From NCBI RefSeq assembly GCF_905171765.1, contig NC_053390.1:217075927-217139926 (forward strand): a stretch of 64,000 nucleotides of DNA, written 5' to 3'. This document shows, in pieces, positions 45,264 through 56,630 of the stretch. The notes below the pieces were generated by a model, which saw only the letters and a list, made by a program, of their open reading frames with translations, ran no database searches and was not told the DNA's origin. Each line of letters opens with the position of its first letter. Position 1 is the stretch's first letter. The position numbers and the translations under genes were made by a program. This DNA comes from Bufo bufo. Taxonomy: Eukaryota > Chordata > Amphibia > Anura > Bufonidae.

Positions 45264-46700
45264 TATGTATTGCATTACATATGTATTGTATTATATTATT
45301 GGATATTATGAAGGACGTCAATGCATTTATTATCTTATATATTTCTCACTAGGAACGCATACACTCCTAAAGCATGATGAGAAGAATTTTAAGTGTAAAC
45401 TTTGTAGTGAGATAGTGTTAATTTAACTAACAATCAATCAACCATTGGAGTAACAGAGGAGACACAAATGTCTGTGAGAGTACAAGGTCCATTATATTCT
45501 TGTCGGTACCGTAACCGTAGCTTGAGAAACGTCTCAAATGGTACCCAAACGTGTGTTTTAGTTAGTATATGTGTCAAAAATAATCCATTAGCTCTGATTT
45601 AGGATTCCATATATTATGTGTATAGAATGTAAGAGAAATCAGACTTGGACAGTTAACCCTTAAAAGTGATGATGCTAGTAGCTTATGTAATAGTGCCACC
45701 TAGGTATGAATAGGTAACATTGTGCCAACAGCTGAAATGCATTCTGTGTGATACAATGACATCACGGTCATTATCATATGTACACGCCAAACCGAAAATG
45801 ATTGTAAAACTCCAAGTTAGGAAGGTGTTTCTAACTGATAAGTTTGTGAACATAAACCACACACACATGAGGACAACAACAGGTAGCAACAGAAGACACA
45901 GAAACACAGAGAAACAAAGAAAGGAAGCACACTCCAGGAGAAAATCCCAATGATGAGAACAGACTTTAGAGCTGACTTCCATTAGACTCTGCATATCAAC
46001 TGCACTCTCGGGTAACGTATAACTTTATTATATGTAGTATTGATTGAATTAATTAGCTTGATATTTAGGAAAATTTACACTTTATTGCTGATGTGTAATA
46101 TTAAATGTACTACATCAATATTATCACTATTCAGTAAAGATGCATATTACTGAATAAAAGATCTAATATTGATATCAAGAGAATCTCTCTGATTGGAATA
46201 TTTCAATTCCATAGTCTGTATCAGGCTTGATAATTTATAATTTGTGTAGCAATATTACCCGATATTGGTTATAGTTTGAGCAGAGCAAGGGTTCCTATCT
46301 ACCCTAATCATTGTTGAGTTTACTGCATATCATCATCTGATTAATTTCTCATAATTGTCGTCGAGACGGTTGTATTAAATTTTATGTTTGAGAGATAATG
46401 ATATTTGTGTTAGAGCCATCTAGTGGCGAATTTTGGGTACTGCATATCACTGTGTGTTATTAAATATTATAGAGTTTTATATTGATTAAGCTTTGATTGC
46501 ATTTTAAGTTATTGTATAATAAATCATTTATATTTTTGCATAGATGCTTGTACCATGATTTACTGATTGCACAACATAATTAAATTAACAACAAATTCTT
46601 TTTGAGGTGTTTTATATGTCCACCTCTAGGATCAATTCCCTTTGAAATATTTCCTTTGATCCTTTATTGCATATAAAGCATTTGCTTTAGATCCCCGACA

Positions 46701-47335
46701 CAGCAAAGTCTTCAATGTCAGTTCTATCTCAGGAAAACCAATATAAGATACTAATGTACTGGTATCACAGTCCCGATCTATGAGTACTCAAAAATGAACT
46801 CCTTCGTCTTCCAATGGTCACCTATCGGCGGGCTAAAACTCTTAAGAAAATGATTGGACCATCTTGTCCCCGCCTTTCTCCTAAAACTGTAACCATCTCA
46901 TTTCCTCCAACTAAATTCAGGGACAAGGATGAAGTAGGGTTCTTTAAATGCAATGTGAAGAGGTGTATGTGCTGCTCCATCATCTCACATAGGGTGAAAA
47001 ACTTTTAGAGTACCTCCACGAAAGAAACGTTTCCTTTTAAACACAAAATGAATTGTGGATCCAGCAATGTCATATATCTCCTACATTGTCCATGTGACCT
47101 TCAATATGTGGGTAGAACCACCCAATCCCTCCGAGAACATCTAAATGAACACCGATCAAATATTAAACGTAAGATCCTTACCCACAGCGTTTCCAAACAT
47201 TTTTCCATCTACCATAACGGTGACCCCCCTTGAATGTGTCCAAAACTCCTATCAATCTCTTTGCAGAAAGGAGATGTTTTGGATTTACCGTCTCAATACC
47301 CTATCTCCTTTTGGGCTAAATGAATGTTTAGAATA
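46701..47335 (+). pseudogene. Penelope-like element: linker and GIY-YIG endonuclease fragment
   Basis: Frame 46814-47008 gives the post-RT linker with paired cysteines (KCNVKRCMCC). After a stop, 47048-47233 gives the GIY-YIG nuclease: NVIYLLHCPCDLQYVGRTTQ, then NEHRSNIK and VSKHF...H. In the better copy at 58057-59140 the helix after GRT reads KKRIAEH; here it is REHLNEH, so the usual catalytic Arg position appears to be His. The RT part is absent; the fragment begins right at the ERV 3' LTR. It is cut at 47336 by a Tc1-like element. PLE RTs copy RNA at a nick made by this nuclease. Confidence 0.85.
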
Positions 47336-47337
47336 TA

Positions 47338-48896
47338 CAGTCGTGGCCAAAAGTTTTGAGAATGACACAAATATTAGTTTTCACAACGTTTGCTGCTAAA
47401 CTGCTTTTAGATCTTTGTTTCAGTTGTTTCTGTGATGTAGTGAAATATAATTACACGCACTTCATACGTTTCAAAGGCTTTTATCGACAATTACATGACA
47501 TTTATGCAAAGAGTAAGTGTTTGCAGTGTTGGCCCTTCTTTTTCAGGACCTCTGCAATTCAACTGGGCATGCTCTCAATCAACTTCTGGGCCAATTCCTG
47601 ACTGATAGCAACCCATTCTTTCATAATCACTTCTTGGAGTTTGTCAGAATTTGTGAGTTTTTGTTTGTCCACCCGCCTCTTGAGGATTGACCACAAGTTC
47701 TCAATGGGATTAAGATCTGGGGAGTTTCCAGGCCATGGACCCAAAATGTCAACGTTTTGGTCCCCGAGCCACTTAGTTATCACTTTTGCCTTATGGCACG
47801 GTGCTCCATCGTGCTGGAAAATGCATTGTTCTTCACCAAACTGTTGTTGGATTGTTGGAAGAAGTTGCTGTTGGAGGGTGCTTTGGTACCATTCTTTATT
47901 CATGGCTGTGTTTTTGGGCAAAATTGTGAGTGAGCCCACTCCCTTTGGATGAGAAGCAACCCCACACATGAATGGTCTCAGGATGCTTTACTGTTTGCAT
48001 GACACAGGACTGATGGTAGCGCTCACCTTTTCTTCTCCGGACAAGCCTTTTTCCAGATGCCCCAAACAATCGGAAAGAGGCTTCATCGGAGAACATGACT
48101 TTGCCCCAGTCCTCAGCAGTCCATTCACCATACTTTCTGCAGAAGATCAATCAGTCCCTGATGTTTTTTTTGGAGAGAAGTGGCTTCTTTGCTGCCCTTC
48201 TTGACACCAGGCCATCTTCCAAAAGTCTTCGCCTCACTGTGCATGCAGATGCGCTCACACCTGCATGCTGCCATTCCTGAGCAAGCTCTGCACTGGTGGC
48301 ACTCCCATCCCGCAGCTGAATCCTCTTTAGGAGACGATCCTGGCGCTTGCTGGACTTTCTTGGACGCCCTGAAGCCTTCTTAACAAGAATTGAACCTCTT
48401 TCCTTGAAGTTCTTGATGATCCTATAAATTGTTGATTGAGGTGCAATCTTAGTAGCCACAATATCCTTGTCTGTGAAGCCATTTTTATGCAACGCAATGA
48501 TGGCTGCACGTGTTTCTTTGCAGGTCACCATGGTTAACAATGGAAGAACAATGATTTCAAGCATCACCCTCCTTTTAACATGTCAAGTCTGCCATTTTAA
48601 CCCAATCAGCCTGACATAATGATCTCCAGCCTTGTGCTCGTCAACATTCTCACCTGAGTTAACAAGACGATTACTGAAATGATCTCAGCAGGTCCTTTAA
48701 TGACAGCAAGGAAATGCAGTGGAAAGTTTTTTTTTGGGATTAAGTTCATTTTCATGGCAAAGAAGGACTATGCAATTCATCTGATCACTCTTTATAACAT
48801 TCTGGAGTATATGCAAATTGCTATTATAAAAACTTAAGCAGCAACTTTTCCAATTTCCAATATTTATGTAATTCTCAAAACTTTTGGCCACGACTG
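47338..48896 (-). mobile_element. Tc1/mariner-like DNA transposon (family 1, copy 2)
   Basis: 1559 bp, ends CAGTCGTGGCCAAAAG, TA at 47336-47337 and 48897-48898. Nearly identical to 1104-2661 and in the same orientation. Confidence 0.96.
47559..48531 (-). pseudogene. Tc1-like transposase (family 1, copy 2), frameshift plus stop
   Basis: Same domains as copy 1 (GRPRK linker, VMFSDEASF, FQHDGAPCH, SPDLNPIENLW). It shares the extra G (CCC at 47941-47943 on the plus strand) and also has a stop (TGA) at about 48151 in place of an Arg codon, splitting the N-terminal frame into 48567-48151 and 48150-47896. Confidence 0.9.
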
Positions 48897-49025
48897 TACT
48901 AACTATTAAAGACAATTTATTTTTATTTTTTACTCCCTCCTCTCCCTACCCATTTAAATATCCATAGAATCAGATTCCTCCATCCAGCTTAATTTAGATT
49001 TTTTTATTATATATATTTATAGATA

Positions 49026-50487
49026 CAGTCCTGATCAAAAGTTTAAGACCACTTGAAAAAAGGCAAAAAATCATATTTAGCATGGCTGGATCTTAACAAG
49101 GTTCCAAGTAGAGCTTCAAAATGCAACAAGAAGAAATGGGAGTGAGACAAAAAAAAATTGAGCATTCAATTTAATGAAAACAACGAATAAACTGAAACTA
49201 AAACCCCCAAAACAGAAATCCAACTTCCAAACATGAACTCAGTAATGAGTAGCTCCGCCGTTATTGTTTATCACTTCAAAAATTCGCTTCGGCATGCTTG
49301 ATGCAAGCGTTTCCATGAGGTGAGTGGGAACATTTCTCCAAGTGGTGAAGACGGCCGCACGAAGGCCATCTACTGTCTGGAACTGTTGTCCATTTTTGTA
49401 AACTTCCCTTGCCATCCATCCTCAAAGGTTCTCAATTGGATTTAGATCAGGGGAACACGCAGGATGGGCCAGTGATGTTATTCTCCTAGAAGAAGTCCCT
49501 TGTCCTGCGGGCATTGTGTACTGTAGCGTTGTCCTGTTGAAAAACCCAGTCGTTACCACACAGACGAGGGCCTTCAGTCATGAGGAATGCTCTCTGCAAC
49601 ATCTGGACATAGGCAGCGGTCGTTTGACGCCTCTGCACTTCCTGAAGCTCCATTGTTCCACTGAAGGAAAAAGCACCCCAGACCATTATGGCGCCCCCTC
49701 CACTGTGGAGCGTAGAAAACATCTCAGGTGGGATCTGCTTGTTATGCCAGTAACATTGGAAACCATCAGGACCATCAAGGTTAAATTTTTTCTCATCAGA
49801 GAATAAAACTTTCTTCCACTTTTGAATGTCCCATGTTTTGTGCTCTCTTGCAAAGTCCAAACGAGCAGTTCTGTGGCGTTCAAGGAGACGAGGTCTTTGA
49901 AGAGGTTTTTTGTTTTTGAAGCCTTTCAGTCTCCGATGCCGTCTGATGGTTATGGGGCTGCAGTCAGCACCAGTAAGGGCCTTAATTTGGGTCGCGGATC
50001 GTCCAGTGTCTTGACGGACAGCCAATTGGATCCTCCGGCTCAGTGCTGATGAAATTTTTTTGGGTCTTCCACTTGACTTTTTTGGGTCTTCCACTTGTCT
50101 TACTGCGTCCCACCCCAGCAGCGATGGCGCGCTGTGAGAGACCCTGCTTATGCAGTTCAACAACGCGACCAGGTTAAAAAAGGGACAGTTTTTTTGCCTT
50201 TGCATTCACGTGTAACTACCTGACAGAAAATGACAATGAATCCACATCTTTTCACAGATTTGGCCTTTTAAAGGGATGTGGTCCTAAAATTTGGATCAGC
50301 TGAAAAACAGCCTGTTTCAGTTTAATCGTTATTTTCAATTAATTGAATGCTCAAAAAATGATTTATCTCCCCCTCATTTCTTCTTGTTGCATGTTGAAGC
50401 TCTACTTGGAACTTTGTTAAGATCCAACAATGTAAAATATGATTTTTTGCCATTTTTCAAGTGGTCTTAAACTTTTGATCAGGACTG
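49026..50487 (-). mobile_element. Tc1/mariner-like transposon (family 5)
   Basis: 1462 bp, ends CAGTCCTGATCAAAAGTTTA and inverse, TA at 49024-49025 and 50488-50489. The inverted ends extend to AAGACCACTTGAAAAA and a second block GATCTTAACAA further in. Confidence 0.95.
49240..50205 (-). pseudogene. Tc1-like transposase (family 5), broken
   Basis: The 239-codon frame 50205-49486 includes a degraded N-terminal [11 protein letters not shown] linker, [10 protein letters not shown] (first Asp), [11 protein letters not shown] and [11 protein letters not shown] (second Asp). It stops (TAG) at about 49486, and the Glu block LNPIENL follows in a shifted frame near 49440. A short duplication of TTTTTTGGGTCTTCCACTTG (about 50055 and 50080) adds damage near the N-terminus. 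Confidence 0.9.
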
Positions 50488-50815
50488 TATATATATATTT
50501 ATTGTATGTATTTTTTATAATATATATTTTTTCTCGATAAAAAAAATATATATTTTTTTTCCATACTATATGTACCACTGCCCTACATAACTATACTAAT
50601 AGATACTCACCCGATTGATACCACTTTGGTCTCTCCCAATATTTATAACCCACCATTCTTTTTTAGTATATAAAAAAAATTATTTTATTTTTTCTTGGTA
50701 TACTCTGTCCATAATAACATTATATACTTCTATCCAGTCCACGTCTAGGCTATATGTTTTCATTGCTTGTGAGATATATGTTACATTTTATATGTGTATA
50801 CATTTGGGTCTTTTA

Positions 50816-51113
50816 GGGTACTTTCACACTTGCGGCAGGACGGATCCGACAGGCTGTTCACCCTTCCGCTATTTCGCCGGACCACCGCTCCGTCCCCATT
50901 GACTATAATGGGGACGGGGGCGGAGCTCCGGCGCAGCACTGCAGTGTACGGTGAGAGGCCGCTGGACTAAAAAGTCGGACATGCAATACTTTTAGTCCGG
51001 CTGCCTTTCGCCGTGCTGCGCTGGAGCTCCGCCCCGTCCTCATTATAGCCAATGGAAACAGAGCGGCGGTCTGGCTATGTCGGATCCGTCCTGCCGCAAG
51101 TGTGAAAGTACCC
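50816..51113. mobile_element. Palindromic MITE with TTA duplication (PIF/Harbinger-like)
   Basis: 298 bp flanked by TTA (50813-50815, 51114-51116). Near-perfect inverted ends GGGTACTTTCACACTTGCGG extend through GGACGGATCCGACA. Central GC-rich inverted block CGGAGCTCCGGCGCAGC. No coding potential; 3-bp TTA/TAA target sites with GGG ends suggest Harbinger. Confidence 0.85.
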
Positions 51114-51289
51114 TTATACATACACAATTCCTGTCCTTCATTTTATATTTCTCTTATTTGGTTTTACCAATAGGTATATGCATTTATGAAGAAATGTCCT
51201 TTTATATATCCACACACAATAGTTTTGTATATACACACGTGTTTTAGTGTTCATTTGGTCTATTGCACTTGTATGATTTTATATTTTTC

Positions 51290-51479
51290 ATAGTCCCTTC
51301 CACCTCCACAGTGGAACGCACAGGAAGCTCAAGAGTTGCAGCCACTAAGGGGTCGCCCTGCACTGTTGAGAAGTCTTGCCCAAGGAGTTCCTACTGAATA
51401 GATACTGACCCTAGTCGGGAGACCAGGGTTCGAATCCTATGTCAAAAGCAGTGCCCTTAACCAGTACACTATCCAGCCA
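51290..51479 (-). mobile_element. tRNA-derived SINE
   Basis: The minus strand from 51479 reads GGCTGGATAGTGTACTGGTT, an A-box-like start, and about 45 bases on GATTCGAACCC (51436-51426), a B box. This is the split promoter of RNA polymerase III. The tail continues through CCTTGGGCAAGACTTCTCAA. The downstream limit is approximate and I saw no clear target duplication. It is not an intact tRNA gene, because a tRNA fold does not complete. Confidence 0.65.
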
Positions 51480-51799
51480 GCTATATCAGGGCTTTCTATT
51501 TTTATTTCTATTTCATTTCCACTATCAACGATCTTACAGGAAGTGGACGGCAACATGTCTATTTTGAAGATCATAGAAACTTTATTTTCGATATTATTGA
51601 CCATAACCTCAACCTGTGTTTAATATATATTGTTTATAATGATATTCCTCCATATTTTGATCATCTTTGGACATTTTTGGTGAACACCCACAGGAAGTGA
51701 CATCCCCATTCAGTTCCTCCCCACCATGTGCAAGACTCAAACCATGGACTACTATAAATACCTGCATGTATGTATACCCTTTATGTTTGTCCTATGTTA

Positions 51800-51863
51800 T
51801 TTCTCCTGAAGAAGGGGGTGCACTGTATAGCCCCCGAAACGCGTTGAGCCTTGATTCCAATAA
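51800..51863 (+). ncRNA. Hammerhead ribozyme-like motif at the end of a PLE 3' region
   Basis: CTGAAGA (51806-51812) fits CUGANGA; stem II GGGGG (51814-51818) pairs with CCCCC (51831-51835); GAAACGCG follows at 51836. An AATAAA lies just downstream (about 51860). Stem I and the cleavage site are not convincing, so the copy may be degenerate. Confidence 0.55.
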
Positions 51864-52575
51864 AAGGGAAGTTTCCTGACGTACCCACTTGGTGACTGCG
51901 GCCTCTTCCTGTGATTCTACATGCAATCCTGGCAGGGGAGTTAAGCCTATAGGTGTCCCTCGTGAAGTGAGTCATAACACAGATTTTCTTGGTTTTACCT
52001 TGTTTTTATCTTTTGATATGTTTTAAGGTGTTATCTGATACCCACTATGTATTTTGATTCTTATTAGACATTACTATAGTCTCCTTTTTAGTTTTATTCA
52101 TACACTACGTTACAGGATTGGCGCCCTCGAGTCTGGCTGGGCCCACTTTTTTTCTCTTTTTCCAAGTATATGCTATTTCTACTAGCAGTGGCCTTCCACT
52201 GCAGCTCCAGCCACTCTCAGACAGCCTCTCACTACCCTAGTCCCCATTCTGTCCTAATACCTCTCCCTTTGTTGGCATCTGGTAGTTTTTCAAAGACTTT
52301 TTCTTTGAAAGTCTGTGATTAACACTCTTTTTTTTCGGGCGGGGGTCTCTTTTGTTCCCCCCCCCCCCTTCTTTCTACTCCTGGACAGTATCAGACAGGG
52401 ATACCCCCAACAAGTAATACCTAGATGTACATTATTCATAAACTTCCAATAGGAATAATAGAGAAATGGAAGAACACAGAATCATAAGAATAAGTGTTCC
52501 AGGATTGTCATTTTATGTGTAATACAATTATTTACTAAAACAGATATGACTGGAGTGGTGACAGGTCCTCTTTAA
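51864..52575. other. Unassigned sequence with a possible TTAA-MITE end
   Basis: Mixed sequence with no frame of note. It may continue the PLE terminal repeat to roughly 52150. A C-run lies at 52360-52370. The end GGTGACAGGTCCTCTTTAA (to about 52575) resembles the right end of the MITE at 36964-37427, so a truncated MITE may occupy about 52380-52572. Confidence 0.35.
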
Positions 52576-52754
52576 GTTCTGTAAGTTGTGTGGTGGGACC
52601 TCTATTGATCAGATTTTTTTTCCAGCATATCTCACGTGCTCAATCAGATAGAGATCTGGGGAAATGGTTGGTTAAATCAGTAGCTTAAATGGGTTATCTC
52701 ATAAATCATTTATATATCAAAATTTGAGCCATATATCCATCCCGAGCCATTGGA

Positions 52755-55335
52755 TTATGATACAAGGCATCCACTCCCCCATGCAGCAGCCCAGGTTAAT
52801 CTTTTGTAGGTTTTTTTCCCCCTAGAATCCCCAAATGCCTTTTCAGCGTCTACAGCCAAATCGCACAAAGCATTTCCTGACAATTGAGCCAGCGAGATTA
52901 GAAAAAGAGATTTAATGGTGTTGTCTTGTGTCTCAAGGGTAGGGACAAACACTACCGGATCTGTGGATTGGATCAGACATGAAGGGGTAAAGGCACGGTG
53001 CTAAATCTTGGCATACATTTTAACATCCACGTCAATAAGAGAGATTGGCCTGAAGTAACCATACATATGAGGGTCCTTGCCTGGTTTAGGAAGTACTGAA
53101 ATATGGGCCTGAAGCAAGGATGGACTGGTCATAGACCCTACAGGGAAAACTCCCAGTGAACCATGCTCATGGCCATTGGCCAGGTACATAACAATCTGAA
53201 ACTCTCAGCATTAACTAATGCTGGGAGCATCAAGTACTTATACACCTGGTCAGCAGCAGCAGGTGCCCTTCTGAATTCAACTGTATCATCATCCTCAGAA
53301 AGGTGATACAATTGAATACTGTGGCAAGGGCAGCAGTATTTTGTGCTGCACTGGGAATGGACACCCCGATGAGACCATATTGAAAGCTAAAAGTAATATT
53401 TGCAAGAAATGTTCCCTCATAATGTTGTAGAATCTGGGCATGGAGCTATTGGGACACGCACTCTTGCCTGGCTTCATGGTCTTAATAGCGGTGAACAACT
53501 ACTGTTCCATTATATCGGATTCAAGATTAAGGGAGCCCTCTTCAGGGACATTCCCGGGAAAATGGTGATCTAGTTATTCCTTAATAGCATTTGCAGCAGG
53601 CTTCACAGAGGTTGTAGAATTATCCATGAGGAAATATAATTTGACAGAGAAGGAGCAAAACTCCTCCAAGATCTCAGAGGGGACTCTCTAATATCTAGAT
53701 CCTGGAGAAGATCATGTAACTTGGCAGAGCTTTCCTTTTTCAATCACATTTCGTGAGAAATGCAAATTCCTCTGAGAATTCATTCAAGTGCTTCCCACTT
53801 ACCAGCAGCATTTTTAGGATCAAGTGTTTGGTTTCTGACAAAGTCTGCAATGGAAGGCTGAAGTTCTGCCAAATATAAAAGGTCATTAAGGATATTGTCA
53901 TTCAGGTGCCAAGAACCACACCTAGACACAGGGCTGAATCTGGAAAAGGATCCCAGTACTGGGGCGTGGTCTGACCACAAGAATGAGTCAATAGAACATT
54001 TGGGTGTCAGGTTTAAAAGCTTGTGGGATATGAGAATATGATTTATACGGCTCTAACTATTATGGGCCAGGGAATGGTCACTGTAGTCCCTGATTTTGGG
54101 ACTAGCCAGATATCTATAAGTGTCAGGGATGGTATCTTTCTCTGAAGTTTACACAGTACAGAGGAGGAAAAAACGAACTCACCAGAAGAAGAATTAGCCA
54201 TGGTCAAGGCATTGTGTACATTCCAAACCACTTATTGAGGGCAGTGCCGGGGTAGGATAGTGGAAGAGGAAAGAAAGAGAAAACAGGTAAAAATAAGAAT
54301 CATAATAGAAGAATAAACATCTGAGAAAGGTTAGCACCTGTAAGACAGATGTCTATGATAGCACTATAGCTATTGGCTCTACGTGGGAGACAAAGCCATG
54401 GACACAGCTAGACTCTATTTTCCCCCATGTGAGAAGAAAGGCCAGGAAGAGCCTTAGTAATCCTGACATAACCAGCCTAAAAGCCCCAAATATAAGCTTA
54501 CAACTGGAGGACATAGACCCAACATTAGCTAACAGGTCAAACATATTTGCTAAGTAAGCAAGCGTTAAAAGTCAAGCGGTATTTATGCTGCAGAAAACTA
54601 GGTGACAAAGAACAAGAAATGAATAAAAAAAAACTATGTGATTTAGAGATACTTAAATGAACATGGGTAAGTCCAATGGCATTTGCGATTTCGGACAATA
54701 GAATAATGTCCATTTATCCCTTTACGTAGTAGGAGTTGAACGATGTTTATGGTGTACTTCTTGGGGTTTAGGTCCTGCTACCTGCCACAGCTTTTTCTGT
54801 GGTGGAGAGATGATGCAGGGGCTGATGGCCATGCCAGTAGTGAGATTATAGGTATATCAAAAGTTCCAAGGAACTTAAGGAGATCATCTATGTAAGGAGT
54901 GGAATGATGCCATCAGCTGTAGGGGGTAGCCCCGTATATAGAGGATGTCTTTATCCATCAGAACTGCCAGAAGGGGTTTAAGGCTTTTGCATATTTGCAT
55001 GGTGCATCAGGCCAGATCTGGGAGAATAAGAAAGTAGATACCCTGATGTAGGATGGTTCCCAGCTCTTTTTTTTCAAGATCACTTCTCTATCTTTGAAGA
55101 AGTGAATCCTGCAAATCACATCTCTAGACTGATTCGGGTCTGTAGGTTTAGGTCCCTAGGAATGATGAATCCCGTCGATTTCAATTGGACACCCAGCTGT
55201 GCACTGAAGAAGTTTACAGAAAAGTCCTTTGTCCAGGAATCCAGTTTGGAGGGGTCGATGTCTTCCCTCAAGTCCTGCATTCAGAGGTTCTTCCTCTAAG
55301 TGGGTAAGTATGTCTGCAATTTTGGAGGAATGATA
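52755..55335 (-). pseudogene. LINE D: decayed Tx1/L1-like LINE
   Basis: Minus-strand fragments keep the right order: an ORF1-like C-terminal part (about 55335-54950, including a CFAGFTSSKIEK-like reading), endonuclease pieces (54231-54043, then WSDHAPVLGSF and WHLNDNILNDLL at 53980-53780) and RT pieces (MKPGKSACP, VLPKPGKDP, YFRPISLIDVDVKMYAK, AVDAEKAFG). Every frame is under 70 codons, so it is much older than LINEs A-C. The RT catalytic box and 3' end are not seen. Confidence 0.75.
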
Positions 55336-55369
55336 TTGGACGACAGACTTGTAAGGAAGGGTATAGGGT

Positions 55370-56096
55370 AAAAAATATACATAACCCTCTCAATTGTATG
55401 TACACTAATGCCAGAAGCCTGACTAATAAAACTGGGGAACTGGAATTAGTGATGTGTGAGGATAACTATGACATATTGGGAATAACTGAGACATGGCTGG
55501 ATGATAGCTATGACTGTTCAGTTAACATACCAGGGTTACAGTCTGTTTAAAAAGGATCGCGAAAACTGGAGAGGGGGAGGGATTTGCCTTTATGTAAAGT
55601 CCTGTGTAAAGCCCACACTCTGGGAAGATATAAGTTTGGGACATAACCATGGGTAGAAAGAAATGGAGGCAAAAACAATAATAAAATACTAATAGGAGTT
55701 TATTATAAGCCACCTAATTTACCAGAGTCCATAGAAAATCTACTACTAAAGGAGATAGATGAGGCGGCAAATCATGAGGTCATTATTATGGGGGACTTCA
55801 ACTACCCATATATAGACTGGAAAACTGAAACCTGTACATCTCATAAAGGAAACAAGACAATTACCTTTCCCAACTGGTTCAGGACCCAACTAGAGGGACA
55901 GCCATACTGGACTTAGTATTAACCAATAGACCTGACAGAACAACAGATGTGCAGGTTGGGGGACACCTGGGAAATAGTGACCATAAAGTAATAACCTTCC
56001 AACTGTCATTCAAAAGAGTGTTTCTTCAGGGAGAAATAAAAATACCAAACTTTAAAAAAGTTACGTTTTGCTAACTAAGAAAGGCCATTGGCCTAA
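55370..56096 (+). pseudogene. CR1-like LINE ORF2, endonuclease part
   Basis: Plus-strand readings contain YTNARSLTNK, LGITETWLDD, GVYYKPPNLPES and IMGDFNYPYIDW, the order of an APE endonuclease in CR1/jockey-type LINEs. Stops and shifts occur near 55548, 55640 and 55915. It continues at 60586 after a nested MITE and PLE. Confidence 0.8.
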
Positions 56097-56615
56097 CGGT
56101 ACTTTCACACTAGCGTTATTCTTTTCCAGCATTGAGTTCCGTCCTAGGGGCTCAATACCGGAAAATAACTAATCAGTTTTATCCTAATGCATTCTGAATG
56201 GAGAGCAATCCGTTCAGTATGCATCAGGATGTCTTCAGTTCAGTCTTTTCGACATTTCAAGACAGAGAAAATACTGCAGCATGCTGCGGTTTTATCTCCG
56301 TCCAAAAAGACCGAACACTTGCCGGAATGCCGGATCTGGCATTAATTTACATCGAAGTGTATTAGTGCCAGATCCAGCATTAAGTGTTCTGGCAAAACGG
56401 ATCCGGCTTTCCTGTCTGCGCATGCGCAGACCCAAAAGAATGCAAACCGGATCCGTTTTTCCGGATGACACCGGAGAGACGGATTGGGCATTTCAATCCA
56501 TTTGTCAGACGGATCCGCATCCGGATCCGTCTGACAAATGCCATCAGTTTGCATACGTTTTGCCTGATCCGGCAGGCAGTTCCGGTGACGGAACTGCCTG
56601 CCGGAATCCTCTGCC

Positions 56616-56630
56616 GCAAGTGTGAAAGTA
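56616..56630. repeat. Left 15-bp target duplication of the PLE insertion
   Basis: GCAAGTGTGAAAGTA occurs here and at 60568-60582, bracketing 56631-60567. It is part of the MITE's right terminus, so the duplication has a clear origin. Confidence 0.93.

Larger units (their letters stand above)
17874..46700 (+). mobile_element. Endogenous retrovirus, full-length layout but heavily interrupted and decayed
   Basis: Two matching LTRs (17874-21227 and 43353-46700), a primer-binding-like site, a gag-like region, protease/RT/RNase H/integrase remains, an env-like region and a polypurine tract occur in retroviral order on the plus strand. Without nested insertions the provirus would be roughly 12 kb. 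All genes carry stops, frameshifts or insertions; none is intact. The virus group is uncertain. Integrase and RT look like class I or foamy-like relatives, and the gag-like C-terminus is basic and Arg/Gly/Pro-rich with no visible CCHC knuckle. The flanks do not show a matching target duplication. Confidence 0.88.
43353..46700 (+). repeat. ERV 3' LTR (with a Tc1-like insertion)
   Basis: TGTTGTGCCTTTTCATAGG to CCCCGACA. It matches 17874-21227 with the insert at 43701-45263 removed (about 1.8 kb). It keeps about 80 bp (46360-46440, including GCCATCTAGTGG) missing from the 5' LTR and lacks the family 2 Tc1-like element found there. Confidence 0.9.
48899..51788 (+). other. AT-rich 3' region of the PLE, carrying several insertions
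   Basis: Between the PLE nuclease and the hammerhead-like motif at 51806 the background sequence is AT-rich and noncoding (48899-49025, 50490-50815, 51117-51290, 51480-51788). It hosts a Tc1-like element, a TTA-flanked MITE and a SINE, annotated separately. TA/T-rich microsatellite sequence lies at 50488-50560. Confidence 0.5.

Noticed and set aside
51426..51479. A genuine tRNA gene
   Set aside because: A- and B-box-like sequences are present but the sequence does not complete a cloverleaf and continues into a SINE-like tail.
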